Shown here: positions 54,701 through 64,000 of the stretch, in pieces
How positions within the stretch are numbered: the stretch's first letter is position 1
How the letters are laid out: every line of letters starts with the position of its first letter
Assembly: GCF_032362555.1 (NCBI RefSeq)
Contig: NC_083528.1
Location: 2,542,001 to 2,606,000, forward strand
Origin: Amyelois transitella
Lineage: Eukaryota > Arthropoda > Insecta > Lepidoptera > Pyralidae
Direction of reading: 5' to 3'
DNA length: 64,000 bases
Made by a program: the position numbers and the translations under genes
The notes under the pieces: generated by a model
What the model was told of the DNA's origin: nothing
The model's database searches: none
The model's input: the letters and a program-made list of their open reading frames with translations, nothing else

Positions 54701-57700
54701 TTTTATTTTTTTTTGTTTGGTGTCACTTACCTTGGAATGCCCCATCTATACATATATCTATATCACTGTGTCGTGTCGTGGCGACTTAGGGCAAGATGAT
54801 TCTTCTTGCAGGCGATGGGCTAGGGACCTGTCACTAATGAATCTCAGTTCCATCATTAAGCCATCAGCTGTACGTGGTCTAGAAAAAGCCCATCGCCTAA
54901 AAAAGGCTCTCAAGTTTGTAAGCCTATCCCTTAGTCGCGTCGAAAGAGATGGAGTGGTCCTTTTCTTTCATGTATTGCTGCCGGGAACCACACGGCATAC
55001 TCTGCCCTTCCAGGAAAAAGCCGTGATTTCATGCATGTTTTTACTGGATTTTAAAACAGTGTTTTGCCGGTTTGTTTGGACGTCAGAATCTCCAATGATA
55101 CTTCATTTTTATTCATTGTTTATTTTTGTAAATATAGATAACGGCTTAGAAAATAATTGTATCTTATCAGTAAATTTGATTGATTACGCGTGAATTGCGT
55201 TATCACATTACGTCGTGGGAAAATTCGTATCGTAAACATTTTTTATCAGGCATCGCAAATCGGCATTGCCATTCTATATTATGCGAATAAAGGCGTAAAC
55301 CGAAAAAAAAGCCTTTTTTCAATTTGCGTGGGAATTTTGGATATTCCCCTATTTCTGCATCCCTACAACACACAAGGAACCTACGTAACTAAGTTCAAAT
55401 ATCTAGTAGATAAATAGAATACCGTCTACATATAAAATTATAACAATATAACAATAAATTTTATATAGTACCAGTAATTTAAGCTGTAGGTCAAGTTTGT
55501 CAGTCACTCAGTTTTCTTTTTATATATATTTAAACATATATACGTATAAAAAGAAAATATTATTCATGCTGGCGGAGCCGCGGGTGGAAAATAGTCATTT
55601 TTTAAAATGTCTGGTATAAATATCACTCATAGGATTGTTAGTTCTTGTCGTGGCCTCCATCTGCGAAGCGGAGGCCTCACGTATTTCAACATACGTCGTC
55701 TTGAAGTAGAGCACTCAGCGACGATGAAGAGCTGGATTGAAGTTCCACACACACTTATGTTGATTGACCCATATTCCTAGATTATCAATGTTGTCCTAAC
55801 ATGCTTACTTATCACATAATGTGTGTCTAATTTTATATACATATAGTCACGTCTACATCCCTTGCGGGGTAGACAGAGGCCGGTCTTGAAAATACTGAAA
55901 GGCCTCGTTCAGCTGTATGGCTTCATAATGGAATTGAGATACAAATAGTGACAGAACAAATACCTTGTTTATAGGCCTATCCCTTAGTCTAATTTTAAAA
56001 GAGCCCGAGTATTCATACAATATGATGATTCACTTTCATTTCCAAATGATGCATCGGATTTCTTTTAAATTTTGTCAAAGTAGAAAAACTTAAAGTATGG
56101 TCTATGGCATGCATAGCGAAGATGAAGGGCTAGACTGAAGTTCCATCATCTTACATAATGCTCTTGAGTTGATTGACCTATATTCCTAGTTTAGTGATGT
56201 TGTGCTAAAGTGCTTAGTTAACAAAAATTTACTGAGTACCGTTAATGTTTGTATGTTTAAACTATAGACGCTACGCTCAGGTTTACACACAATATTTTTC
56301 GCAAAATGGTACATTTGTAGATTGTTGAAATTTGTATATAAATTACAGATGGACTCTTATAAAATTGAAATTTACATGAAATATGTGTGTTTTTAATGTA
56401 TGTCCTGCTAGCTTAAAAAAAAAAACAAGTTTATAATTATGAAAATTTTCTTTACTTTTTTTACTTAAAGTTTGAAGTTAAGTTGAAAAATTTAACTTAT
56501 TAAAGGTGATTATAATAAAAATTGCAAATTATTCTTCGTTGTTACAGTACCGTCCGCACCGCAGAATCTCGTGACGTACCTGGTGACATCCAACGAGATC
56601 CTACTGTCATGGGCCCCGCCACTGACCTACACGGTCGCCCTCTACTCAAGCCCGGAGAAGGAGCCCACTACCACAACTGCACCACCCAAAAAACAAGAAC
56701 CACAATCTGACGAACCAATCAATGACGTAATCGAAGAACCGTCAGACTCAATAGCGCCGGAGAAACTCAAAGAAGATTACTCCTCTTACTGGATCAACGA
56801 TAAGAAGAATTTGAATGACGAATACCCACCAGATTTGGACAGCTATAGAAGTAAAAGAGAAGTCAGGTCGCACAGACACAGAAAGAGACGGCAAGATGCG
56901 AACAATACCGAGGCGAAGCATCTTGAGAACGAGGAATATATGGAGACGCATTCGGTTTACAATTATCCTATTGAAGTAGTGAAGAAATCTGGTACAAAAC
57001 AGTTGAAAGATACAACGCAGTACGCTTATGTTTTGTATTATGAGCAGGGTGTAGCTAGGTTTGATACTGTCAATGTGTCAGGGGTACAGACTTCGGATCA
57101 AGTGAAGAGGCAGAATGTGTTTTCGAGTGATCTGGGCATGGAGGGATACTCCAGGTCCACTAAGAATCTGACCCTGTTGAATACTTCGGGCAAAGTGACC
57201 AAAGTCGTCGGTTTTCGGTTGAAGAATTTAAGTGAGTATTTTCTTAGTATTATAGCACTTTTGGTTACAGTTATATATTTTTTAAAGTACAAATAATTAC
57301 TATACATCAATTAGTTCCGAAGTAAGTTTTTTTGGTTATGGATTATCAACTCAACAATACTGTATTTTCTAGCAAATAATCCATCCGAATTTATTACTTT
57401 TGTCATTTACCCCCTTTATGGGACCAAGGTGCAAGCATACTACCTCTACTAAGCCAAACACCTACAGATAACTAATGTATATATTTGTTTTTAGAACCTT
57501 TTACGCCATACAAAATCTGGGTCCGCGCGTTCTTCAACACGGAAGGAGTGCTGTCTTCGGATCTCCATTCGCGACTCAGCAACAAGTCTGAACCTCTTTA
57601 CGTGCTGACTGACGTCGTGCCACCTTCAGCACCCAATATCTTGGACATCAAGTGCGATTTGGACAAACGTAAGTGCTCTTAGACGATTTTTTTAAGGTAG

Positions 57701-60700
57701 AGATTGGGATACCTTACTTTTACTTATTAAGCCAAACAGCTGAATGTGACCTATCAGTCTTTTCGAGACTGATAGCTCTGTCTAAAGAAAGAAAGAGGTC
57801 GACTTCTAGTGCCGGCAAATCTCTTTTTTCTCCTTAAAATCCTTTCTAATCTATAAAGAGGTTTATCTGGATCAAATTTTATTCTTATATTTAATAGCTG
57901 TCCGCGGATTTAAGTCGGATTTAAAAATGAATTATTTTTTCCAGGTAACCTATACCTCCAATGGCGCCAACCAGCGGAGTACAACAACTCCCTGGACCAG
58001 TACGTGGTCACCGTCAGGAAGATACCAGACCTACAGCCTCGGACTAGACTCACTCTGCCTACAAACAAGAACGATATCGAGACTACTATCAGTGTGGTAT
58101 GAGTTTTCTTGAGTATTGAGAATAGGAAGAAGATAAAACATTCGTGTTTTTGTGTCTGTTAGTTTGTGATGCTTGTAATTTGGCACAGATAAAGAATGAA
58201 TGCAGGTAGTCAACGGTTTTAGGACCTCAGAAATAGGATATTAGCATTCCGTAGAAGACAAATGTGGTACCAGCCAGCTAGTTAAATAAATAACACAGTT
58301 ATTTAAATTGTTTTTGACTGTTCTGTTTTCATTTTTAAAAGCGGTTTATATTTGACTACCTTTTCAGCGGGGCTTTGCTCCCATTGGGATTTTTAGAAAA
58401 AAGTAGGTAGTTTGTGTTATTCCTGATGGCTTTGTACTTCGCTGTGCATAATATCATCAAAATCGGTCCAGTTGTTGTTTGAATTTTGTTCTTTTCTCTT
58501 TATATTATTATTGATTATTCTCTAGTTTCTATCTATAGAACGTGGATAATAACAATATTGTGTGTTTGCCAGGAGGTGGACACTTGGAACAACACGAGTT
58601 ACGAGGTCAAGATGTACGCCGCCACGAAATCAGTCGCCAGGGCGCATACCGTCATCAACGGGTCAGAGTCACCTCCTAAGGTAACATTTATAAATGCAAA
58701 ATCTTAAATTTAATAGCTAACTCTTGTCAGCGGAGTTAAGTTGAGCGTTCTCCTTTCATCTCTGCAATTTTTGTTATTTAGATTACAGATGAAGAGTCTG
58801 AATTTTTTTAAGCCTCAGCAGATTCTATTTCTCTCCCTAAAAATGCATTACAAATAAATAGGGCATGGTAAATAATTATTAATAGTTTTAAACCTGAAGT
58901 TTTGGAGCACCGGCACCAATTCAAAAAAGAATAAGATCACTCCATCTAGATGTTGTAAAAGGCGACTAAGGGATAGGCTTATAAGCTTAGGATTAATTTT
59001 AGGCGATGGGCTAGCAACCTGTCCCTATTTCAATCTCAATTCTATCATTAAGCCAAACAGCTGAACCTTTCAGTCTTTTTAAGACTGTTGGCCCTGTCTG
59101 CCCCGCAAGGGATAAAGACGTGACTATATGTATGTATGGTAAGAGGGAAAAAACGTTAGAATTATACGAGGAAACAAAATAGTTTGTACGAGTTAACGAA
59201 CTAATGAAAAGCGATGATTCAGCTTCCCTTGATGTTGTAGTTTCGTATGAATTGTGGTTCTAATTAGTGTTAATTAGATAGCAAGTGTTTTGATGGTTCA
59301 CTCGTAGTGGTTAATAATGTGGTTCTCGTAAATGACGTAGTTTACAAGGTTTAACTAGTTGTCAGTGTTCTAAAGTTCTATTTTATTTCTTCAGTTTTAT
59401 TTTATTTATTTTATTTATTTAAAACGTTACGTCCTCCTTCCTCCTGGCTTTAGTCCCGGTTGCATCCCCACCACTCAAGAGAGGAGCCCGGGGTGTGCCT
59501 TTGACCATGGATCCTGGATTGGGTGAGTCAGGTTTTTACACAAAGCGACTCCCGTCTGACCTTCGCTACCATTGCAGGTAAACCTAACTCGTATTGAATT
59601 GATCATGGTTACACATCCAGTTGCCAGAACAGGTTTCCTCGCGATGTTTTTTCTCACCGTTAATATTCAAACTAATGCACATAACTTCAAAAATAGTCAT
59701 TGGTACATGGCTGAGGTGGGATTTGAACATGCGCCTTTCTGCGCATCACGCATTTTAAACGGGCACCTTGCGAATTCGACCACCGATCCTCAAACGTGCC
59801 GTGTGGTTCCCGGCACCAATAATAGGACCACTCCGTCTCTTTCCCATGGATGTCGTAAAAGGCGACTAAGGGATAGGCTTACAAAGTTGGGATTCTTTAT
59901 AGGCGATGGGCTCGCAACCTGTCACTAGTTGAATCTCAATTCTATCATTAAGCCAAATAGCTGAACGTGGCCATTCAGTCTTTTGGCTCTGTCTACCCCG
60001 CAAGGGATATAGACGTGACCATATGCATGTATCCTCAAACTTGAACATTTCTAATATATCTTTTTTCCACCAGGAGGTGTCAAGTGAATGGTGTTCCACC
60101 CACTCGGAAGCCATGTCTCCACCCAGCGAACAAGGCGCCCGTTCTGGCGGAGTTAGCACGGCCGCTTTGCTTGCGGTCGCGCTGATTCCCATACTGGCCG
60201 CTTTGCTTCTGGCGCTTGTCTATTGGAGGTGAGTAACGTCGACTGAAGAACGTTCTAGAAGGAGAAAATATGCTCTGAATGGTCTAGAAGCAGGAATCAC
60301 GCTTTGCTTGCGGTCGCGCTGATTCTCATACGTTGATTCCCGCTTTGCTTCTGGCGCTTGTCTATTGGAGGTGAGTAACGACGACTGTCGAAGGTTCCAG
60401 AAGAAGGAACCAGTCTTTGCTTGCGTCTTTCCTAACGAACATTAGTTGTCGGACACAAAGTTCTAGAAGGAGTAAACATGACGTCCATTGCTGAATGTTA
60501 TATAGAAAATGTTATGATTCTTATTACTTGTTTTCTTTTTCATAGTTATTACAATTAGTTGACATATTTGTTCTTTTATTTTGTCTTATATATGTTACTG
60601 GAATAACAGGTGTTATTTGTCCTAGGTGTAGATCTCGACTAAGCAAGTGCATCAGCGCCGCTTACAATTACCTGGAGGAGGGCGGAGAGAGGGCTGCCAG

Positions 60701-63700
60701 GGCGCCGCTGAACGCTTACAAGAAACCTGGTGAGGAAACTTTAAGTTCTGTTTGGATTTGTAAATGTCGATAAATATTATCTTATGTCGTCCAAAATGGC
60801 TCTGGATTGAGACGATTGGGGGAAATATAAGAGATGAAGGGTTAAAGCAAAGGTACAGAGAACTATAAGGTTAGAAAATATGACAAATAATCGATAATAT
60901 CCTAGTCATTTAAGAAGAAAAAGATATATTTATTTTAAAAAGAGAAAGTTTTATTTTATTTTTTAATTTAACAACTACATATCGGCTGAAAATATCAATA
61001 TGAAATCTAAATATTAGGGCACTGGAAATGGAGATCAAACGGGAGTCGCTTCGTAAAGTTACCTTAATACTATTGTTAATGGATTAATATAATACATAAG
61101 CTATACAAACGCGACGACTCACATTAACACAAAACATAACCTCCCCAGTAGCGGCGTGCTCCCCCGTGCGCGCGGCGAGCAGCGGCGCCGGCAGCGAGGC
61201 GGAGGCGGTGTCCTCCCCCGCGCCGCCCCCCCGCATGGCCTCCCCCCACCACCCCGCCGTGCCCGCCGCCGCCTTCCCGCGACACGTGGCCGCGCTGCAC
61301 GCCGACGGCGACATCGGCTTCAGGTACACGCAGCCCCCCGCCCCCCGCCCCCCGCGACACGTGGCCGCGCTGCACGCCGACGGCGACATCGGCTTCAGGT
61401 ACACGCAGCCCCCCGCCCCCCGCCCCCCGCGACACGTGGCCGCGCTGCACGCCGACGGCGACATCGGCTTCAGGTACACGCAGCCCCCCGCCCCCCGCCC
61501 CCCGCGACACGTGGCCGCGCTGCACGCCGACGGCGACATCGGCTTCAGGTACACGCAGCCCCCCGCCCCCCGCCCCCCGCGACACGTGGCCGCGCTGCAC
61601 GCCGACGGCGACATCGGCTTCAGGTACACGCAGCCCCCCGCCCCCCGCCCCCCGCGACACGTGGCCGCGCTGCACGCCGACGGCGACATCGGCTTCAGGT
61701 ACACGCAGCCCCCCGCCCCCCGCCCCCCGCGACACGTGGCCACGCTGCACTGCTATTGGTCGTCGCTGCTGGCGACATCGGATACATTAATTGCTCCTAT
61801 ATTATTGGGTTTCCACGCGGACGAAGTCGCGAGTGGCCTCTAGTAGTTTAATAAGTTACTAGTAAAAACACTTGGTCACTTTGATTTTTATAATTGCCGC
61901 TGTACGAACCACCTTTCTCTCACCATTTAACTACTATTTCAGTCCATTTTGTATAAAACATATGAAAATATCTTATCATTCTGATTACAGCAAAGAATAC
62001 GAGATAGTGGTGACGAAGTCTGCGGCGCTGGGTCACACCAGCCACCACAGCCACCGCCCAGAGAACAGACAGAAGAACCGCTACCTCAATATTACTGCTT
62101 GTGAGTAACTTAATGTGATGGTGAATGTAATGAGTAACTAAGTGCCGTGTGGTTCCCGGCAACAATACAAAAAAGAATAGGACCACTCCATCTCTTTCCC
62201 GTGGATGTCGTAAAAGTCGACTAAGGGATAGGCTTACAAACTTGGGATTCTTTTTTAGGCGATGGGCTAGTAACCTGTCACTATTTGAATCTCAATTCTA
62301 TCATTAAGCCAAATAGCTGAATGTGGCCATTCAGTCTTTTCAAGACTATTGGCTCTGCCTACCCCGCAAGGGATATAGACGTGAGCATATGTATGTGTAT
62401 GTATGTATGAGTAACTTAAAATTATTTCAATGTTAAAGTGGTAGGGATTTAGCGTTCATTACCACCATCTATGTCACGTCACGTTTATATCTCTTGTGAG
62501 GTAGGCAGAGCCAGCGGTCTTGAAAGGCCACGTTCAGCTGTTTGGCTCAATGATAGAATTGAAATAGTGAAAGGTTGCGAGCCCATCGCCTATAAGAAGA
62601 ATCCTAAGTTTGTAATCCATGGAAGAGGTGGTATTATTCTTTTTTTGTATTGGTGCCGCGAACCGCACGGCACTACGTTTGCATCTATGGTAACAGTATG
62701 AACAGAGGTTGGCGGAAGATTTGCCTTTTGTTGCGCTGGATAATTAGCTTAATTTCGCTATTGATAGTCTTCTCTCGAGAGAGGTGAAGATGTAACTGGG
62801 CGGAGAAGACTATTGACTTGCTTGTTAAATCGCATTTTGTCTAATGTATTTTAGTTTTTCTACATACATACATTTCACGTCTATATCCCTTGCGGGGTAG
62901 ACAGAGCCAACTGTTTTGAAATGAATGTGCAGCTGTATTCATGATGGAATTGAAATTCGAAAAGTGATAGGTTGTTAGCCCATCGCCCACAAAAGGAATC
63001 CTAAGTTTATAAGCCTATACTTTTACAATATCACTACATAGTATAAAACAAAGTCGCTATTTTAGTCTGTTTGTCTGTATGCTTAAATCTTTAAAATTAC
63101 GCAACGGATTTTGATTCGGTTTTTTGTAACAGGTAGAGTGATTCAAGAGGAAGGTTTTTATGTATAATAACATTTATAATTTTGCACCCGTGCGAAGCCA
63201 GGGCGGGTCGCTAGTCCATTATAAAGATATGAAGTGTTTCTACTGTGAAGTGGCGGAAACCACACGTCACATTTATAATCGTGTTATTTATAACAATGTA
63301 TGGTGCAGACGACCACTCGCGCGTGTGCGTGTCGGCGGGCGGGCGCTGCGGCGCGGCGGGCTGCGCGGGCGCGGGCGGCGCGGGCGGCGCGCGCTGCGAC
63401 TACGTCAACGCCAACTTCATCGACGGCATGCGCCCGCGCCTCACGCGCCGCGCGCTCGCGAGGCTGCGCCGCAAGCTGGACCGGCGCGCCAGGCCGCACA
63501 GGTAACCCTACAAACCTCTATTCTGTCTAGTCACCATATTTAGACAAAAAAAAATTTACCTGAATCCAAGCGAGCTTATATTTTCTTAAAAGGGAATTCC
63601 GATAAGAGCTACTGAAGAAATGACAAGCAATTTCTTGGGTTATTATAAAGCTGAAGAGTTTGTTTGTTTGAACGCGCTAATCTAAGGAACAACTGGTTCG

Positions 63701-63999
63701 AATTGAAAAATTACTTTTGCGTTGAATAGACCATTTATCGAGGAAGGCTATAAGCTATACAACATCACGCTGCAACTATAAAGAGCAAAGAAATAATGGA
63801 AAATGTGAAAAAAAACGGGGAAAATTATTCATCCTTGAGGGCTTCAATGATCCCCATAACTATTCCACGCGGACGATGTCGCATGCACAGCTAGTTTAAA
63901 ATACAAGGAGCGTGAGTTCGTCGTGTCCATGTTAATTTCAGAATATTCAACCGCAGAAACCGTCGTAGAAGACATAAACGTCGTAGCGGCGTTATCCGC
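48723..63999 (+). CDS. Second receptor-type tyrosine phosphatase, 5' part (runs off the window)
   Basis: Ten phase-consistent exons: 48723-48822, 56548-57231, 57495-57668, 57945-58096, 58573-58680, 60074-60228, 60626-60729, 61149-61323, 61991-62100, 63309-63501 (651 codons plus 2 nt). A possible eleventh starts at 63942. Exon 1 is a signal peptide (IGAIFIIFILCVHC). FN3 domains follow: VPSAPQNLV..ILLSWAPPL with a long basic insert (REVRSHRHRKRRQ), PYKIWVRAFFNTEG, then PPSAPNILDIKC..LYLQWRQPAEYNNS. The transmembrane helix is at about residues 433-456 (AALLAVALIPILAALLLALV). The cytoplasmic part has SKEYEIV, PENRQKNRYLNITAYDHSRV and DYVNANFIDG, the start of a PTP domain. The architecture suggests a Ptp99A-like or related R-PTP, but the subfamily is a guess. 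The P-loop lies beyond the window. Confidence 0.75.
49815..49990 (-). repeat. SINE-like family A, degenerate copy
   Basis: GTACATATAATTACGTCTAT, then GACAGGCCATGTTCAGCTGT. Confidence 0.65.
50260..50525 (+). repeat. SINE-like family A, degenerate copy
   Basis: AGAATAGGACCACTCTCACC, CCATGGATGTCATAAATCGCC, and a second overlapping start GGAAAAGGCTTATAGACTTG. Confidence 0.65.
51025..51180 (-). repeat. SINE-like family A, old copy
   Basis: CACGTCTCCAGCCCTTGGAG and AGGTTGCTTAGCCATTGCC. Confidence 0.5.
51385..51565 (+). repeat. SINE-like family A, internally deleted copy
   Basis: GGTGCCGTGTGGTTCCCGGC head, jump from GGCGATGGGCTAGCAACCTG to GTGTGGCCTATC, tail TGATTATATATGTATATGTA. Confidence 0.75.
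51875..52045 (-). repeat. SINE-like family A copy
   Basis: CATACATACATATAATCACA to GATTGCTAGCC; the CCCTTGCAGAGTTGACAGAG core is present. Confidence 0.7.
52055..52122. repeat. Long perfect palindrome of SINE tails
   Basis: GAACAATCTATCT and ACATACATATAATCACGTGA read the same on both strands about the central CACGTG. Arms are about 32 bp with one or two mismatches. Confidence 0.8.
52375..52622 (+). repeat. LINE-tail repeat family B
   Basis: ACTACGTCCGCGTGGAATAG to CAGCTTTATAATATTCGTAT. Confidence 0.8.
52637..52805 (-). repeat. 3'-end fragment of the window's LINE
   Basis: TCACGCCTCTTTCCCGGAGG and TTCGCTTCGTCCACATTCAT match the 29400 element, then the sequence diverges. Confidence 0.7.
52946..54743. 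mobile_element. 1.8-kb DNA transposon with repeated GTGACGGTCGGGAC motif
   Basis: Terminal inverted repeats GGGGCATTCCAxGGT bound the element. Both ends abut ATCT (52942-52945 and 54744-54747), a 4-bp target duplication. Seven exact copies of GTGACGGTCGGGAC, all in plus orientation, lie at 52959, 53137, 53325, 53347, 54190, 54205 and 54375, with a degenerate one near 54175. They flank the coding part on both sides and probably bind the transposase. I could not assign a superfamily; the 4-bp duplication would fit several. Confidence 0.82.
53473..54032 (-). pseudogene. Accessory or deleted transposon protein, one frameshift
   Basis: The upstream frame (54032-53802) starts MPMDAAERKRLSRARQKEDP, a highly basic helical segment. 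The downstream frame (open from about 53890, stop at 53473) has an acidic stretch (SEDDSDVSSDKS) and then a beta-rich domain (GCFVLVRVENAKRKNKIY, EVKVMYMKNV, SEIIKVLPEP). The two frames overlap, and a single extra A in the A-run near 53907 separates them, so they were probably one protein of about 185 aa. Both end domains resemble those flanking the catalytic core in larger insect transposon proteins. No DDE-type core is present, so the element is likely non-autonomous. Confidence 0.6.
54788..54998. repeat. Two SINE family A fragments in inverted orientation
   Basis: A plus-oriented part at 54788-54885 (CAGGCGATGGGCTAGGGACC) is followed at once by a minus-oriented part at 54889-54998 (GCCCATCGCCTAAAAAAGGC to GCCGGGAACCACACGGCATA). 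Confidence 0.7.
55640..56225. repeat. Diverged direct repeat flanking a SINE
   Basis: About 110 bp (AGCGACGATGAAGAGCTGGA ... CCATATTCCTAGATTATC) recurs at 56115-56220 (AGCGAAGATGAAGGGCTAGA ... CTATATTCCTAGTTTAGT). A minus-oriented family A copy lies between them at 55838-55995. Confidence 0.65.
57715..57785 (+). repeat. SINE-like family A scrap
   Basis: AAGCCAAACAGCTGAATGTG and TTTTCGAGACTGATAGCTCTG. Confidence 0.6.
58908..59138 (+). repeat. SINE-like family A copy
   Basis: GCACCGGCACCAATTCAAAAA to GACGTGACTATATGTATGTA. Confidence 0.8.
59400..59795 (-). repeat. SINE-like repeat with tRNA-type box B (third family)
   Basis: CTTCCTCCTGGCTTTAGTCC, GAGAGGAGCCCGGGGTGTGC and, on the minus strand, a box-B-like GTTCAAATCCCACC near 59720. 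A fragment of the same family occurs at about 42968-43060. Confidence 0.6.
59797..60033 (+). repeat. SINE-like family A, full-length copy
   Basis: GTGCCGTGTGGTTCCCGGCA to TGACCATATGCATGTAT; ends 40 bp before the acceptor of the transmembrane exon. Confidence 0.85.
60164..60440 (+). repeat. Tandem duplicate of the transmembrane exon 3' end plus donor
   Basis: GCTTTGCTTGCGGTCGCGCT at 60164 (inside the exon) recurs at 60301. Both copies run through GCTTCTGGCGCTTGTCTATT into GGAG|GTGAGTAACG. A weaker third start (CTTTGCTTGCGTC) is at about 60414. Unit length is 137 bp. Copy 2 has an in-frame stop (CGTTGA) but keeps a perfect donor. Confidence 0.85.
61281..61760 (+). repeat. 75-bp in-frame array: exon end plus 5' splice site, six full units
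   Basis: GACACGTGGCCGCGCTGCAC starts at 61281, 61356, 61431, 61506, 61581, 61656 and, diverged, 61731. Every full unit contains the last coding stretch of exon 8 and the donor TTCAG|GTACAC, at 61323 and then every 75 bp to 61698. The unit is divisible by three and open, so using a later donor inserts RYTQPPAPRPPRHVAALHAD plus DGDIGF-type repeats of 25 aa. The full units look identical. Confidence 0.92.
62142..62408 (+). repeat. SINE-like family A, full-length copy
   Basis: GTGCCGTGTGGTTCCCGGCA to a long TATGTATGTATG tail. Confidence 0.88.
62470..62685 (-). repeat. SINE-like family A copy
   Basis: CACGTTTATATCTCTTGTGAG to GGTGCCGCGAACCGCACGGC. Confidence 0.75.
62868..63030 (-). repeat. SINE-like family A, degenerate copy
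   Basis: CTACATACATACATTTCACG, CCTTGCGGGGTAGACAGAGC, GTTAGCCCATCGCCC. Confidence 0.7.
63645..63897 (-). repeat. LINE-tail repeat family B
   Basis: Reverse orientation: TTATAAAGCTGAAGAGTTTG to GCATGCACAGCTAGTTT. Confidence 0.8.
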
Positions 64000-64000
64000 A

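Larger units (their letters stand above)
48823..56547 (+). other. Intron 1 of the second phosphatase gene (7.7 kb)
   Basis: Bounded by the gtgagt donor after 48822 and the ttacag acceptor before 56548. It contains family A SINE copies, a LINE scrap, a family B tail and a complete 1.8-kb DNA transposon. About 48870-48985 has weak terminal complementarity (CAAAGATATA / TATATCTTTG) and may be a tiny foldback. No internal coding exon was found. Confidence 0.7.

Noticed and set aside
61084-61750. Long repetitive minus-strand frames (208 and 219 codons) over the 75-bp array
   Set aside because: A 75-bp unit without stops is open in several frames by construction. The plus-strand frame is tied to flanking exons by phase, while the minus frames have no such support.

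Overview
The window looks like nuclear DNA from a moth or butterfly. Its introns are AT-rich and its coding exons GC-rich, its protein-coding genes have many exons, and it carries dense copies of short interspersed and LINE-tail repeats of lepidopteran type. The lepidopteran assignment is an inference from repeat style and gene content; I could not search a database.

Layout. (1) 1-1.2 kb: one or two minus-strand exons, one encoding a ZZ zinc finger close to that of p62/ref(2)P, with a 414-bp foldback MITE between them. (2) 3.07-6.78 kb: a 3.7-kb PIF/Harbinger element with TIRs and a CAG target duplication. It carries an intact three-exon Myb/SANT-like gene, a broken HARBI1-type transposase and a nested 640-bp hAT-type MITE. 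(3) 9.6-13.2 kb: two convergent single-exon small heat-shock proteins. One is cytosolic and one has a signal peptide; the promoters share an identical 20-bp block. (4) 14.3-47.3 kb, minus strand: a complete receptor tyrosine phosphatase best matched to Ptp69D. I reconstructed 27 coding exons whose phases agree throughout; they total 4,452 nt, or 1,483 aa. The order is signal peptide, two Ig domains, FN3 domains, a transmembrane helix, an active D1 ([10 protein letters not shown]) and a degenerate D2 (HCLYGTERSS). A 3' UTR of about 5.9 kb is likely. (5) 48.7 kb to the window end, plus strand: the 5' part of a second receptor phosphatase, divergently transcribed from the first.

About thirty copies of one SINE-like family, several tRNA-derived SINEs, many LINE-tail fragments and at least six copies of one LINE 3' end (two nearly identical, with perfect target duplications) lie mostly in the introns. 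A 1.8-kb DNA transposon with a repeated 14-bp motif sits in intron 1 of the second phosphatase.

Most unusual signal: in both phosphatase genes, segments that straddle exon-intron boundaries have been tandemly duplicated. The clearest is a 75-bp in-frame array at 61.28-61.76 kb that yields six equivalent 5' splice sites, each adding 25 residues. Others are at 24.7-25.2 kb (134-bp unit with a GC-AG donor), 60.16-60.43 kb, 26.0 kb and 21.4 kb.
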